From contig BFEA01000040.1 in assembly GCA_003427395.1 (NCBI GenBank), forward strand, positions 3,109,923-3,133,658: a stretch of 23,736 nucleotides of DNA, in the 5' to 3' direction. The notes below the pieces were generated by a model. The model worked only from the letters and a program-made list of their open reading frames with translations. It was not told the origin of the DNA and did not search any database. Positions 1 through 9,548 of the stretch are shown one piece after another. The position numbers were made by a program, and so were the translations under genes. The DNA is from Chara braunii. Lineage: Eukaryota; Streptophyta; Charophyceae; Charales; Characeae. Within the stretch, counting starts at the first letter, position 1. Every line of letters starts with the position of its first letter.

Positions 1-600
1 TTTCTCAACCCACAAATGCACTCTGATTTCCCGATGGCTTACCCGTTACCCATTATGCACTTGAGCCAGCTAAAATTAAAGTGCAGATCACTAATGCCCG
101 TCAAGCAAATATTTAGCCAGTAGGTAAGCGACTTTTCTCAGCACCAGTTTTCTCTTGTTCATTAGTCAAAACTAGACCATCACGCTCAATTCAGTCCGAG
201 TGTCTGTGAGAATATCACAAAAGTCCTTCGGCAGCGTCGAGTAACCAGTCAAGAAAAGGAAAAAAAATACCCTTATTAAGAGCGAAAACTTCATAAGAGC
301 TCATAGCCAACAGTAAAACTACCCCTTTTGCTGTGCAAAGCTACTTGACCCTTCCAGGACACTACCCACTCACCCTGCTCAACAATACTCATCACTATCA
401 TCCTCCATAACAAAAAAAACTTAGCATGGCCCCACTCGTAATGATAAGCAGCCTGCACGTTCCCTCTCAACTTCTCGAATTTCAAAAAGCAAGGAACAGA
501 CGGGTGTCAAGTTGAAGTTGAATCAAGATTCATGTTGCGACAAAATGCTGACGTTTGCAGCTAACTCGCGCGTAAACTTTCTCATGCGAACCGTCTCTCC
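1..600. other. Unassigned sequence, no gene recognised
   Basis: No reading frame resembles a known protein and no RNA gene is visible. The only frame here, 64 codons on the - strand (291-485), has no recognisable motif. It is probably intergenic or intronic. Confidence 0.5.
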
Positions 601-2460
601 TTACTTCACGCGCGTCATGCACTCTCGTGAGAACATATCCTAACACATGTCTCCTTTCTCTGTTCAGCATGCGGGTGGTGATCAGCACACCGTTATACCG
701 GCCCTGTTTTACCTTTGCAGATTGCGTGCAATGCCCTTGTCTTCTTCGAACAGCAGAAGACTGGCGGTGCCAAGTAGAAAGCTCCTCTCATCCTTCATGG
801 CTATACAGCATTGTCGGTTGGCAGCGACGACCTCACCGTCTTCTCACACGGCCTCTGGCTTTGTTATGTGCGACCTGTACACGCACTTAACTACCTTTCC
901 ACTCAATCACCTCGCTCGCTCACGCCGACTTGCCTACGTCTACTCTCTGTAGCTTGTCATGTATCACAGTCGGATTGACGTAGGCATCTCCCTTCGCGTG
1001 CGCTTGGCTCTAACCCCCCCTTTTTCCCGTTGACCCTTTAGTCACGCTCTATCAGGCTACCACGCAGGAGTCAAGTGTACTGCCCACCCTCTCTCTTATT
1101 CCTACCGCCGACTACTCCTTACAAGACACGCCACCTGTCGTGCATGTTCCCATGCAACTGCGCTTACCTCCCCGTTTCAAGTTTCGTTCCGCTCACACTC
1201 TCTTCCCCTCTCACAAAACCACGTACTAATTAACGGGTAATTACAGCGTAAGCACAGTGGAAAAGTTGCTGATCCAAGTCCCAAACAGAGAGGGACCGTG
1301 CTCAATGCGCGGCAAAGCAATTCGAGTAGCAACGTACATCGCGCTTTGCAGACTAGCATCTCTAGATGGTTACTTCTCACGTTGTCCCTGCGAGTTCCTC
1401 TTTCCTCATCTTTTCATCATTACTGCAGGTGCGAGTTTGCCACACAAACGTGCGAGCGGTGGTTGATGTCAAATACCCTCTGTGAACTAGCGTCCTACCT
1501 TACTCACACCGTCTCCCTTTTCGCTGGCTCTCCTCTCACACATCAGGCCTTGCTACCTGCAGTCCACGCCCGCACATAACCACCTATCAACTCAATCGTC
1601 GCGCTTGCTCTCTCTAACTCGCTGCCTGCCCTCTCTTTGCAGCTCGTTACTCACTGCCTTCCAATTGACATCAACATCCCAGCAGAGGCGTTCAGTTTTC
1701 TCCTCTCTCGTTGTTGACCCTCTCACCTGCGTGTCTCAGGCGTACTGCCTACTCTCCCCTCTCAGTTTCTCATTGACCACCCTTTTGCTCCTCCCAGACC
1801 ACGCCATGTGCAGACTGTACACACCCATCACGCTCATGCGCACCACTCATCTCGTCACCTCTGGTTCGCTACAGATGTCGTTGAGTTGACATCAGGCGTG
1901 CCCCGCAAACTCATCCCGTTCCCGCTTACTCTCTGTCTCCCTCTTCGTTGACCTCTTCGCAACGCACGTGTTCTGCCTCTCGCGTCTCACACTTGTCTCC
2001 TCCCCTTGCTATGTTTTCCTCCTGCCCCGCGGCCTCCGGTCCCACGGCCTTTGGAAGTTGGTTGTCGTGAGCTGGCCTCAGGTCGCTTTTCCACCGGCTC
2101 CGCGGCCCGGTGGTGCTTTTGGATCTCCTCGGGTCTGTTCCAGGACCTGAGATCTGTCTCACAGTCAGCCTCGCTCATTTCACTCTTCCCGCCTGAGTCT
2201 CTCTCGTTGTGCTGCTCCTCCCTTGTCTCGGTCCCAATTGATGATTCGGTCTCGTGATGGATGACCGTCACTCTCAAGCCCACGGTCACCCCGTCTCGTC
2301 TGCACCTCCGCTCTGCCCTGTGACGCGCTTCGGAAATGGCAGCCTCCTCCTCTCTCCCCCCTTCAATACAGACCTTCAGTCGAACTACTTCTCCCCCATC
2401 ATAGTTCAGGGCCGTCGTAATCAAGGGGCCTTCACCTGACACTGGGACCCAGCGCACCGT
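601..2460. other. Pyrimidine-rich tract with degenerate internal repetition
   Basis: The + strand is markedly enriched in C and T over almost 1.9 kb, with recurring CTCTC, TTGACC and TTGACATCA words. The stretch at 882-922 (cgcacttaac..., then cactcaatcacctcgctcgctc) closely resembles 1571-1611 (cgcacataac..., then aactcaatcgtcgcgcttgctc), which suggests an old, eroded tandem repeat. Small frames on both strands are Ser/Leu- or Arg/Glu-rich, as expected from the base bias, and are not credible genes. Confidence 0.45.
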
Positions 2461-5170
2461 GTGCCGCCAACAGCCAGGCCTAGAGCCGTGTAGCGCCATT
2501 GCTACTCAAGATAGCCTGCCCCGCTTGATAGATACCACACCACTACACCCAACACTCGTGCCCACAGACTACCAACCGCTTTCTCAGGCCAACAGCGTCA
2601 ACACAGCAGGAGAGGCTTCACTGCCAAGAACTCGTTTGCCTCACCTCTTTATAGGCTCACCCCTCGCTATGACCCCGCGCTCTAAAAGACAAGTTCTGCT
2701 CTGGCCTTTTTTTTTAATAGTCTTGATATTCCAAAATATAAAGCAAAATAAAACTGAATAATTCGAAACCGAAAACTCAACGGTCAAGGTATGGTTCGAA
2801 ATCGCTATGCTGCCGTCAAGCCACTAATTATCACGATGTGACCACGTTCCAATATCTGAAGTCCCATAACAGGACACTGATAAGCATTTTTCTTTCTTTA
2901 AGACGTACGCATTGGCTTATCCCCGATGGGTACCCGTGTCCGATGGCAAGGAGGGGGCTTATGACCCTCCACTGGGGGGTGATAGGCTCCCTACCAATGC
3001 GGCCGCGGGTCGCCCTTCTTTTGAGGCTTAACCGCGCAACACTTCAACCATGCACCTCTGGTACAGGAGTCTTACGAGGAGTCGGTCCAGTCTAGGCCAC
3101 CAGGTCGTAGTCGCAGCCCAAAAACTTGAACCGTTGGCCTCCCCTTCGAAGTGACTGAACCCAGAAAAGGAGAATCGCGCCTGAAAAATTGAGAAGTTAA
3201 CAATGATGATTATAATCACAATGGTAAATAAAATAGAAAGAGGAAGAGTCAAGGGTACAGTAGCCCGATATTGTCGGATTATCCCCGATTAAAGCAAAGG
3301 CCGCGATCCATATGCAGCTCTGACTCTTAGTTTTCCTTTCTGCTCCCACACTTCTTACTTTTTTTATTTCTTTTACTTAGCTTTTCTTTTTTTTGACAGG
3401 GGTCTGTCTCCATGCACCTAACCCATAGCTCAGTACCGGGGCGCTTGGCGTGCAGTTGAAAAGACCAGGCCAGCCCTCTCACCTCCGCGTCCCAAGGTGA
3501 ACCCGGCGGCTACCACGGTCACAGGCCGGTTGTGCTCTGCTGTACAGCAGGGCGCTGAGCCTGCATGGACCAATGGAAGTCCTGTGGTGCACCCCTTTTG
3601 TTGAGGGCTACGCCACCGGGACTGATCCACATCATACTATAGCCTAGGTACCAAGCGTCACATTGTCTCGGGAGTAGCTAAAGATCGCAACACTAAACTA
3701 AGGGTGGTACCAAGTAGGGATTTGGTACACAGAGGAGGGCCGGGACACCGCGCCCTCCGACACCTCGTCCTAAGTTATGACCCTGCACGCAGGACGATGA
3801 TTATGTAGGACACCCAACGATGAGCCAGCTGATATCTAGGACAAAGGGAGAGGATTATCAATGACTACTTGGAGCAACGTCAACATTGTAGGACGGATCA
3901 AGTATCCCGGTGTCCAAGGCCTGGTCATAGGAGACCCACGTTGAAGCCCTGACAATGGTTAGTTGTGACTGAGGGTCATTTGATAAGATCCTCAAACGAA
4001 GTCAAGTTGGCCGATCGGATTGGATCTTTTGTCGTCAGCATTTGGAATTAAGATTGAGTTGATAGTTTTTTATTATTCGGAGCGACTGGGACGTCGCTTA
4101 ATAAGGTCCGATAAACAGTCGGCGCGAATACCCTTACAAAGGTATCTGCCCTGTTTTTTTGCAAGTGGCAGAAAATAGGTTTGGTTTGAAATTTGAGTAC
4201 ACTGCACGAGTTGCGGTTGTGTTTTTGTTCACGTTGAATGAATGGTTGACTAGAAGCAAAGTGTGTGTGGGCGCGCAGTTTTGAGGCGCGCGTGATGATT
4301 TTTATTCTTGATGCTATAGAGTCGGCGTTTCCGCCAACAAAATATTTGGCTTTGATTAAAACTAGGAAGAGGTTTTCTTTTATTGAAGCGACCACAGTAC
4401 ATCTGCGTTCATACGGCGGGCGTCATCGGAAGTGGTGTTGCTTTGGGCAGTAATTGGGGTGTGCGAGAGAAAGTAGAACGCAAGCGGTGACCTCCGCGCA
4501 GTAGATGCGCGAGGTTGACAGTCGAGGACTGAAACCAGGCCCTATGACCGGCGGGCGCCATAGGTCGGCAGTCGTGAGTTTGGTCCGTAGGCGAAGAAAT
4601 GGCCTTGATGTGTTTTGGTAGGCACGCGCGCCGTGCGGCAACAGTTTATATTGAATTTTGCAGTGGTTCATCTCAGCCTTGGGTACTAGCACTATTGGTA
4701 ACGACATTGGACTTTCAAAGCGACGGTACAGGGATCGAAGGCGGCAACCGGCGGCGATGGAACATCGGAGCGGCTGAAGATGCCGAGGGGTTGAGGGCCC
4801 GGCGGGGCTATCCCCCTTGGTTTTGTTGTCGGCCCATCCGTAGGTCCGGTCGGTGGAACTTAGAGTAGTACTGACAGTCTCTCTTCCCCAAAGCACCGGT
4901 TCCCGATGCTTACGTTTTTATTTTTACTCTTAATTTTTTTATTTTTCTTTAATTATCGATCTTGTTTCTGAGACGCGGCACCAGCATCGGTACCAAGGTT
5001 GTTTGCAGGGTATCGCCGAGCGTGGACTGAAGGGGCCAGCGGTTGCAATCTCCGTGAAGTGGCCGTCACCACAGTCGAGGACCTTGACCACACGCCTCTT
5101 TCGGCGGACCCATTTGGGTTCCGGCGTGTTCTGAATGCTGGCAAAATTCCTCTTTCCTACCCTAGGTAGC
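2461..5170. other. Unassigned sequence, no gene recognised
   Basis: Nothing here can be assigned to a family. The longest frame (4423-4896, - strand, 157 codons) has no motif. A - strand frame at 4939-5172 has a coding-like Lys/Arg-rich start followed by a stretch containing LDCGDGHFTEIATAG, but no family is recognised. T-rich runs lie at 3357-3395 and 4915-4955. A 12-bp word TTGTCGGATTAT at 3271-3282 recurs at 5194-5205, linking this stretch to the ATCCGG-rich block to its right. Confidence 0.4.
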
Positions 5171-5720
5171 ATGGGTTATCTGGCCGGATAATCTTGTCGG
5201 ATTATCTGGCCGGATGATCGGGGGGTGGAATCATCCGGAAATCCGGATGATTAAAAAAAAGGCCTAAAAAAAGCAAAAAATAAAATAAAAATAAAAAAGT
5301 GATATTGCGCATGCAAAATACAATACAACTACGTTCTTATGTCATGAAAAGCTTGATAAGGTCTGGAAGGGTTCAAAGGGGATAAGATAGGGAATAAAGG
5401 GGCTTAGAGGGGGAATGTTTAATTCATTGAATTACATTCTATAATTTTTTTTATCTCAATATTACTTTCTTGTTATGTTTTATTTTTTATCTTCATATCT
5501 GTTGAGTAATCAAAGATGGTTTCTAGTCAAAAGTTGTTCATATCATTGATATGAACAACATAATTTTTTTCCAGATCTTTTTGAAAATATTTTGTTTCGA
5601 TATATATATTTTTTTTCGCAGGGCCGGATTTTCCATATCCGAAATTAATCCGAAAATTTCATCCGGATTGAAAAATCTGGATAAAATTGGTCTGCCGGAT
5701 ATTCGGATTTTCGACTTAGA
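5171..5720. repeat. AT-rich block flanked by CCGGAT/ATCCGG clusters
   Basis: About 5175-5250 contains repeated GGCCGGAT, GTCGGATTAT and ATCCGG words, including a dyad GGATGAT...ATCATCC. About 5619-5715 contains another cluster of CCGGAT, ATCCG and TCCGGATT words. Between them lies roughly 360 bp of very AT-rich sequence. Multiple short subterminal motifs flanking AT-rich DNA are typical of non-autonomous DNA transposons. No matching terminal inverted repeat or target-site duplication was found by eye, so the element type is not assigned. Confidence 0.4.
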
Positions 5721-6253
5721 TCCTACCCATGTTGAAGCACGGGCCAAGGAGTCAGCAGGTATGCCAACCAATGAGTGTGTAGCCAACGAGGCGGAAGAAA
5801 CCGAGTGGCGGGAACCTCCTGCGGGTCCACCATCCGCCAACCATGATCTGCTGCAGGGCAGCTGTCCGCCACTCGCGATCTGCAGTGAGAGGTTCGTAGA
5901 GTTCTTACGTAACTTGTGGATGGACCAGCAAAGACCAATTCACAATTGATGCACACGGCCAGGGCTTTGTCCCACTTGAAAAGGTACAGCGGTATGACCT
6001 GAACCACGCACAACACCTTGAATCAGTCGGTCCCAAAATCAGCATATTTTGCAGATTTTTGGGGCCGCAATGTGATCAGTCCCATTGGGACCCGAAGGAA
6101 GGAGAGTTGTGCTTTGGGCACAGCAGGGAAGGGCTGTGGCTGGAGCAGCACTGACTGTGTCCAGCTCCGCATTTGGAACCCTTCTCTAGTTCAGTCTTCA
6201 AAGCCCTCACTTGAAGGGTTGTTACCACCCCCAAGATCTGCAAAGGGAACCGC
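5721..6253. other. Unassigned sequence, no gene recognised
   Basis: A + strand frame continues out of the ATCCGG-rich block to a stop at 5947-5949. Its last 75 residues or so (rich in Glu, Pro and Ala) look moderately protein-like, but its first part is translated repeat and it matches no family I know. No RNA gene or regulatory element is visible in the rest. Confidence 0.35.
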
Positions 6254-6311
6254 TGGCCGAGCATGACCGGTACACCACCGAGCTGCTGATATACGGGTTC
6301 AAGCTCGAACC
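6254..6311 (+). other. tRNA-like pol III A-box/B-box pair (weak)
   Basis: TGGCCGAGCATGACC at 6254-6268 resembles a tRNA A box. GGTTCAAGCTC at 6296-6306 resembles a B box and lies 42 bp downstream, close to the spacing in a tRNA. No cloverleaf forms: the B-box region instead makes a GGTTC/GAACC hairpin (6296-6300 with 6307-6311). It could be the head of a tRNA-derived SINE or chance. Its position about 100 bp upstream of the U6 relic is the reason to record it. Confidence 0.2.
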
Positions 6312-6405
6312 GGAAAGCTTTTGAGTGGGGAAGGTGAAAACCACTCAGGTTTGCCTACGCCCAGTCGGCTCAATGGAGGTGTCCTAGTGCCATTTTCCTG
6401 CCTGT

Positions 6406-6500
6406 GTCCCTCGGGACATCCACTAAAATTGGAATGATACAGAGAAGATTAGCATGGCCCCTGCACAAGAAATGACATGCATAAAATGAGAAGAGTGGGC
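6406..6500 (+). ncRNA. U6 spliceosomal snRNA-derived sequence, probable pseudogene
   Basis: The sequence aligns end to end with plant U6 snRNA: the 5' stem-loop GTCCCTCGGGAC, the intact ACAGAGA box (6439-6445), the AGC catalytic triad (6451-6453) and the internal stem-loop region (about 6461-6482). It shows two losses in the 5' loop, one inserted base after CAAG, and a degraded 3' end. Most substitutions fall at CpG sites of the normal U6 and give TpG or CpA, as expected from methylated-cytosine decay. There is no TATA box about 30 bp upstream, no plant upstream sequence element, and no T-run just after the RNA, so pol III expression is unlikely. It is most simply a reverse-transcribed or duplicated, methylated U6 copy. 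Confidence is high for U6 ancestry and moderate for loss of function. Confidence 0.85.
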
Positions 6501-6639
6501 ACGTCGCCTTACGAGGTTTGCGGCCGGACCAACCACAGTTATTCTGCGCTACGGGAACGAAGGTGAAAACTGCGCTGGCCTCTGGCCTGCCTAAAGTACA
6601 GAAGGGGAGGGGCAAATAAAAGGATGAATCTGGACGGGA

Positions 6640-7440
6640 TGCGCGCCGGGGTGCATTCGAAGATGAAGAAGAGGGAGAGTAACTATGGCGGGCTGCAAAA
6701 ATATTTAGCTCACTCGATTCTTGATGGAATCGAGCGAACCGAGAGTCGAATTTGGGGTTATGAGGTAGGGCAAGATCAATGGTGGCAGTAGTTTTGCTGA
6801 AGGGTTAGTAAAAGGGAAGTTAGTAAGAAAAAGGTGTGCGCAGGCTATGGCGGGAGTGACGAAGACAAAAAGGGGGGAAACGAGTATCTCGCTCGTTTCT
6901 GAACGGAATCGAGTTAGGGAAGAGTCGTTCTGGGGGTTTTGAGGGCAGGCGAGCCCGAATCTGGAGTTAGAATGGAGCTTAGGTTAGTGGATGTGGTGCT
7001 AGCAGAGAAATAGCCTGCGCTGAGCTGTGGTGGAGAGAGGAAAAGAGAGGAACAAACTTGTAATAAATCGGTCATTTCTTGACCGATTTCTGCGATCTAA
7101 GATGCTAATCGGGGGGTTTCGGGGATGGCGACCCGGAATCCGAGGTTAGATTTAGAAGAACGGGGTTACTTTTTGTGCTATAAGAAAATTGTGTTGCGCG
7201 ACAGGTGTCGAGGGAAGCGGGATATGGAAAGAACGGGGAGTTATTATGTTGGTTCAATCTTCGAAAGAATTTAAGGAAGAGAGGATTGTGGGGTTTTGAG
7301 CTGAGGCAGGGCAGATGGCGATGGTAGATCCAACGTAGGATGGGCGATATGACCGGTATGTGTTGAAAGGGATGCGTGTTGCATAACAGAGTGTATCTGG
7401 CCGCATTCAAGTGGGAGATTCATTCTGAATTTCAGGATCT
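6640..7440. repeat. Tandem array of about 178-bp units carrying hairpins
   Basis: Four diverged, G/A-rich units can be recognised. Hairpins start at about 6713, 6889 and 7065, and a degenerate one at about 7253, so spacing is about 176, 176 and 188 bp. Unit 1 has CTCGATTC/GAATCGAG with a 6-nt loop (6713-6734). Unit 3 has AAATCGGTCA/TGACCGATTT with a 5-nt loop (7065-7089). Unit 2 has an imperfect CTCG..CGTT/AACG..CGAG dyad. A GGGG-TTT(T)GAGG-like block and a GGCGAGCC-like word follow in most units. A possible fifth dyad lies near 7411-7434. No protein or known RNA is recognised. Confidence 0.5.
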
Positions 7441-7800
7441 GTGTGATATCGGATATTTACCTGGCAGTAGTCTGTACTGGGCGGATGAATGTGGATGAGA
7501 GAGAGCTAGGTGCGTGGGCATACGAAAGAAGAAGAGGGACGGGAGGTGGTCAAGTGGAGGTGGAAAGGAACCAAACGATGTGAGGAGTCGAGAGCAAGGT
7601 TGGAAAAGGGAAGTGAGACACACCAGATCATGTTGTGGAGGAAGATTCATCCTTCCCATTAGCCTCCGCGAAAGCATTGACGACAGATGCTCAGATTGTA
7701 AACAAAGAGAGAGTGGATGGGAGCTGTCCGCAGCCAATCGAGTGAGGATGGCGAGAGTAAAATGTAGGATTGGGGGGGGGGGAGACTGTGAGGCTGCAAA
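7441..7800. other. Unassigned sequence, no gene recognised
   Basis: Overlapping frames exist on both strands (up to 182 codons on the - strand), but none shows a recognisable motif. The stretch contains a G-run at 7771-7780. The - strand donor-like site at the right border is described separately. Confidence 0.35.
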
Positions 7801-7802
7801 CC

Positions 7803-7980
7803 TTACCTGTTGGCCGGTGCGCTGCTGACCCTCACGAACGAAGTTGCCGCGCGGTATCTTTCTGCGTGCATGGCCAGGAAGCAGTGTACAGTTCCATTTT
7901 CTGGCAGACTGTGTGTCCGAAACTGGATTCAACGCGGGTTCCTCGTTGAAAAATTGAACGCACGTTGAATTCGCGTTCAA
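7803..7980 (-). other. Possible exon 3' end on the - strand with splice-donor-like site
   Basis: Read on the - strand, an open segment ends in CCAACAG followed by GTAAGG (donor GT at 7807-7806), a good match to a plant 5' splice site. The same segment, diverged, occurs at 10019-10075 with the same donor, which suggests a duplicated exon end or a shared repeat. The translated end contains RGNFVREGQQRTGQQ. No family is recognised and no upstream acceptor is convincing. Confidence 0.25.
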
Positions 7981-8062
7981 TCCCCGTTAAAACGCGCGTT
8001 GGATGCGAATAAACGGGGTCCGCGAACCCAGATTCCACGCGTTTGGGGGGGGGGGGGTGGGG
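7925..8062. repeat. Left dyad cluster of GTTGAA/TTCAAC and CCCCGTT/AACGGGG, then G-run
   Basis: Nested dyads are packed into about 100 bp: CGTT...AACG around 7944-7960, TTGAATTCGCGTTCAA around 7965-7980, and CCCCGTT (7982-7988) pairing with AACGGGG (8012-8018). An imperfect G-rich run (8043-8062) follows. A related cluster in mirror order lies at 9419-9510. Confidence 0.5.
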
Positions 8063-8119
8063 GTTTTCCGAAGGTGTGGGGTGGTAGTGCCCGTTGTCGG
8101 GTACCACCCAATGCATTCC

Positions 8120-8150
8120 TTTTTTTTTTTTTTTTTTGTTAAAAAAAAAA
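8120..8150. repeat. Inverted homopolymers T18-gtt-A10
   Basis: A run of 18 T (8120-8137) is followed after three bases by 10 A (8141-8150). It can fold on itself. A similar A-run/T-rich pair lies at 23305-23353. Confidence 0.8.
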
Positions 8151-8159
8151 TGTAAAACC

Positions 8160-8445
8160 CGCGCGAACCCGTTTGCTTCTGCATGGCGTTCGCGGGGTAC
8201 CGACGTTCGCAGCCTGATGGAGGGTGGCGTAGGGGAAACGGGTACTAAAAAGCCCGTTGCGTTCGCCCCCAGCCGAGAATCGGCAGGACTCCCATGTCCC
8301 ACCAGAGACAGTCGTCAAATTTGAGTCGAAAGAGGAGCAGGCCAACAATATATCTTCTGGATCTGAAGTCAGGTCTGCTTTCCAGCAGTTATGGGCTACA
8401 ACTACTTACTACCCTAGCTCGCTCTTTCTGTTGTTTTCCTTTTTC
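8160..8445. other. Unassigned sequence, short open stretch on + strand
   Basis: A + strand frame from 8257 reads through a hydrophilic stretch containing ETVVKFESKEEQANNISSGS before running into the downstream repeat. It has protein-like composition but no recognised family and no clear boundaries. It is treated as unproven. Confidence 0.25.
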
Positions 8446-8875
8446 TACGAGTTTGCTCCACTCGTCAGCACTTGCACAAAAGACAAAACATATGGCAACG
8501 TATGATTCCATGTTTTAGAAGAAGATTCATTCGAGTTTTGCCCTTTTTTTTTTTCTTTTTTTCTTTTGTTTTCCTCTTGCTACGAGCAGTGGCCCTAAGG
8601 GCCTAGTTCCACTCGTCAGCACGTGCACAAAAGACAAAACATATGGCAGCGTATGGTTCCATGTTCTAGCAGAAGATTCATTTGAGTTTTGCACTTTTTT
8701 TTTTTTTCTTTCTTTTTTTTTCCTTTTGTTACGAGCAGTGGCCCTAAGGGCCTAGCTCCACTCGTCAGCACTTGCACAAAAGACAAAACATATGGCAGCG
8801 TATGATTCCATGTTCTAAGAGAAGATTCATTCGAGTTTTGCACTTTCTTTCTTTTTCTTTCATTTGTTTTTTGGT
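8446..8875. repeat. Three tandem copies of an approximately 149-bp repeat
   Basis: Copies start at TACGAG (8446, 8581 and 8730). Each runs through CTCGTCAGCAC, GCACAAAAGACAAAACATATGGCA and TTCCATGTTCTAG-AGAAGATTCATT, then a T-rich tail. Copies 2 and 3 contain the near-palindrome GGCCCTAAGGGCC, which copy 1 lacks, so copy 1 is about 15 bp shorter. Each tail leads directly into the next copy. The motif before the T-run recurs near 9521, 23451 and 23612 in other repeats. Confidence 0.85.
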
Positions 8876-9199
8876 GAGTAGTGGAGGGAAGCCCCGAAAA
8901 TCATGCTGGGAGTTGGCCTGCTACTGCCAGTGCCCAGTGGTCCCATAACTGCTGAAACACGGACCTTAATGTGAATCTACACCATATATAGTAGGCCTGC
9001 TACTGCCTTGCAACATGTTTGAGAGGTGCCTCTTTCACAGCGAGAGGGCCCTTGCTAATAATTTGCAGGGCTTCTCAGATTACCCACAAGGGTTTCTATG
9101 ATAACAGGCACAGGGCTATTTGCTTGCTCTCTCTCTCTCTCTTGGCAGCCAACTAGGCAGGAGCTGCCGACCGTCGGGGGGGGCAACTCTGACCCTATG

Positions 9200-9203
<4 letters not shown>
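8876..9203. other. Unassigned sequence ending at poly-A
   Basis: No gene is recognised. The 14-mer GGCCTGCTACTGCC occurs twice (8915-8928 and 8994-9007), and there is a CT-rich run at 9127-9141. The stretch ends in a long A-run, which is compatible with the 3' end of a retrotransposed + strand transcript. Confidence 0.35.

Positions 9204-9238
<35 letters not shown>
9204..9238 (+). repeat. Poly-A tract (35 A)
   Basis: Thirty-five uninterrupted A residues follow CCCTATGCTTT. It could be a retroposon tail on the + strand or simple-repeat expansion. No flanking target-site duplication was identified by eye. Confidence 0.9.
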
Positions 9239-9240
<2 letters not shown>

Positions 9241-9418
9241 CTGAATGGGTTCGTTTGGAGTTCGATTTTCGAAAGGGATGGCCAAGTTTGGCTACCCCAC
9301 CCTGTTGATAGGGGTCAACTTTTTTTTATTTTTTTTACTGTTTTTAGTGTTCTGGCCTATGGATCTACTTGTCCGAGGCCCAACGGTCGAATTTCGTTTT
9401 TCGGAATTCGACGCGACG

Positions 9419-9510
9419 CCCCCGTTTTCGCGTTAAACGCGATTCAACGGGGGTCCAGGGGCCTGTTGAACGGATCAACGGGCGTTGAATTCCGCCCGTT
9501 CGGCGTTCAA
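9419..9510. repeat. Right dyad cluster of CCCCCGTT/AACGGGGG and GTTGAA/TTCAA
   Basis: CCCCCGTT (9419-9426) pairs with AACGGGGG (9446-9453), enclosing a second dyad CGCGTT-A-AACGCG (9429-9441). Downstream, AACGGGC (9477-9483) pairs with GCCCGTT (9494-9500) around TTGAATTCC. The element types match the left cluster at 7925-8018 but occur in the opposite order. Confidence 0.5.
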
Positions 9511-9520
9511 AAGATACACA

Positions 9521-9548
9521 GCTAGCAGAAGATTCATTCCGATTTTGC
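9521..9548. repeat. Isolated copy of the AGAAGATTCATT motif
   Basis: GCTAGCAGAAGATTCATTCC followed by GATTTTGC matches the motif that ends each unit of the 8446-8875 and 23354-23736 repeats. Unlike the other five copies, no T-run follows. Confidence 0.7.

Noticed and set aside
4423-4896. 157-codon - strand frame
   Set aside because: No recognisable domain, overlapping frames on the other strand and no supporting signals; length is compatible with chance.
5551-5949. 132-codon + strand frame
   Set aside because: Its N-terminal half is translated ATCCGG repeat and AT-rich sequence, so it cannot be a conserved protein start; the rest has no known match.
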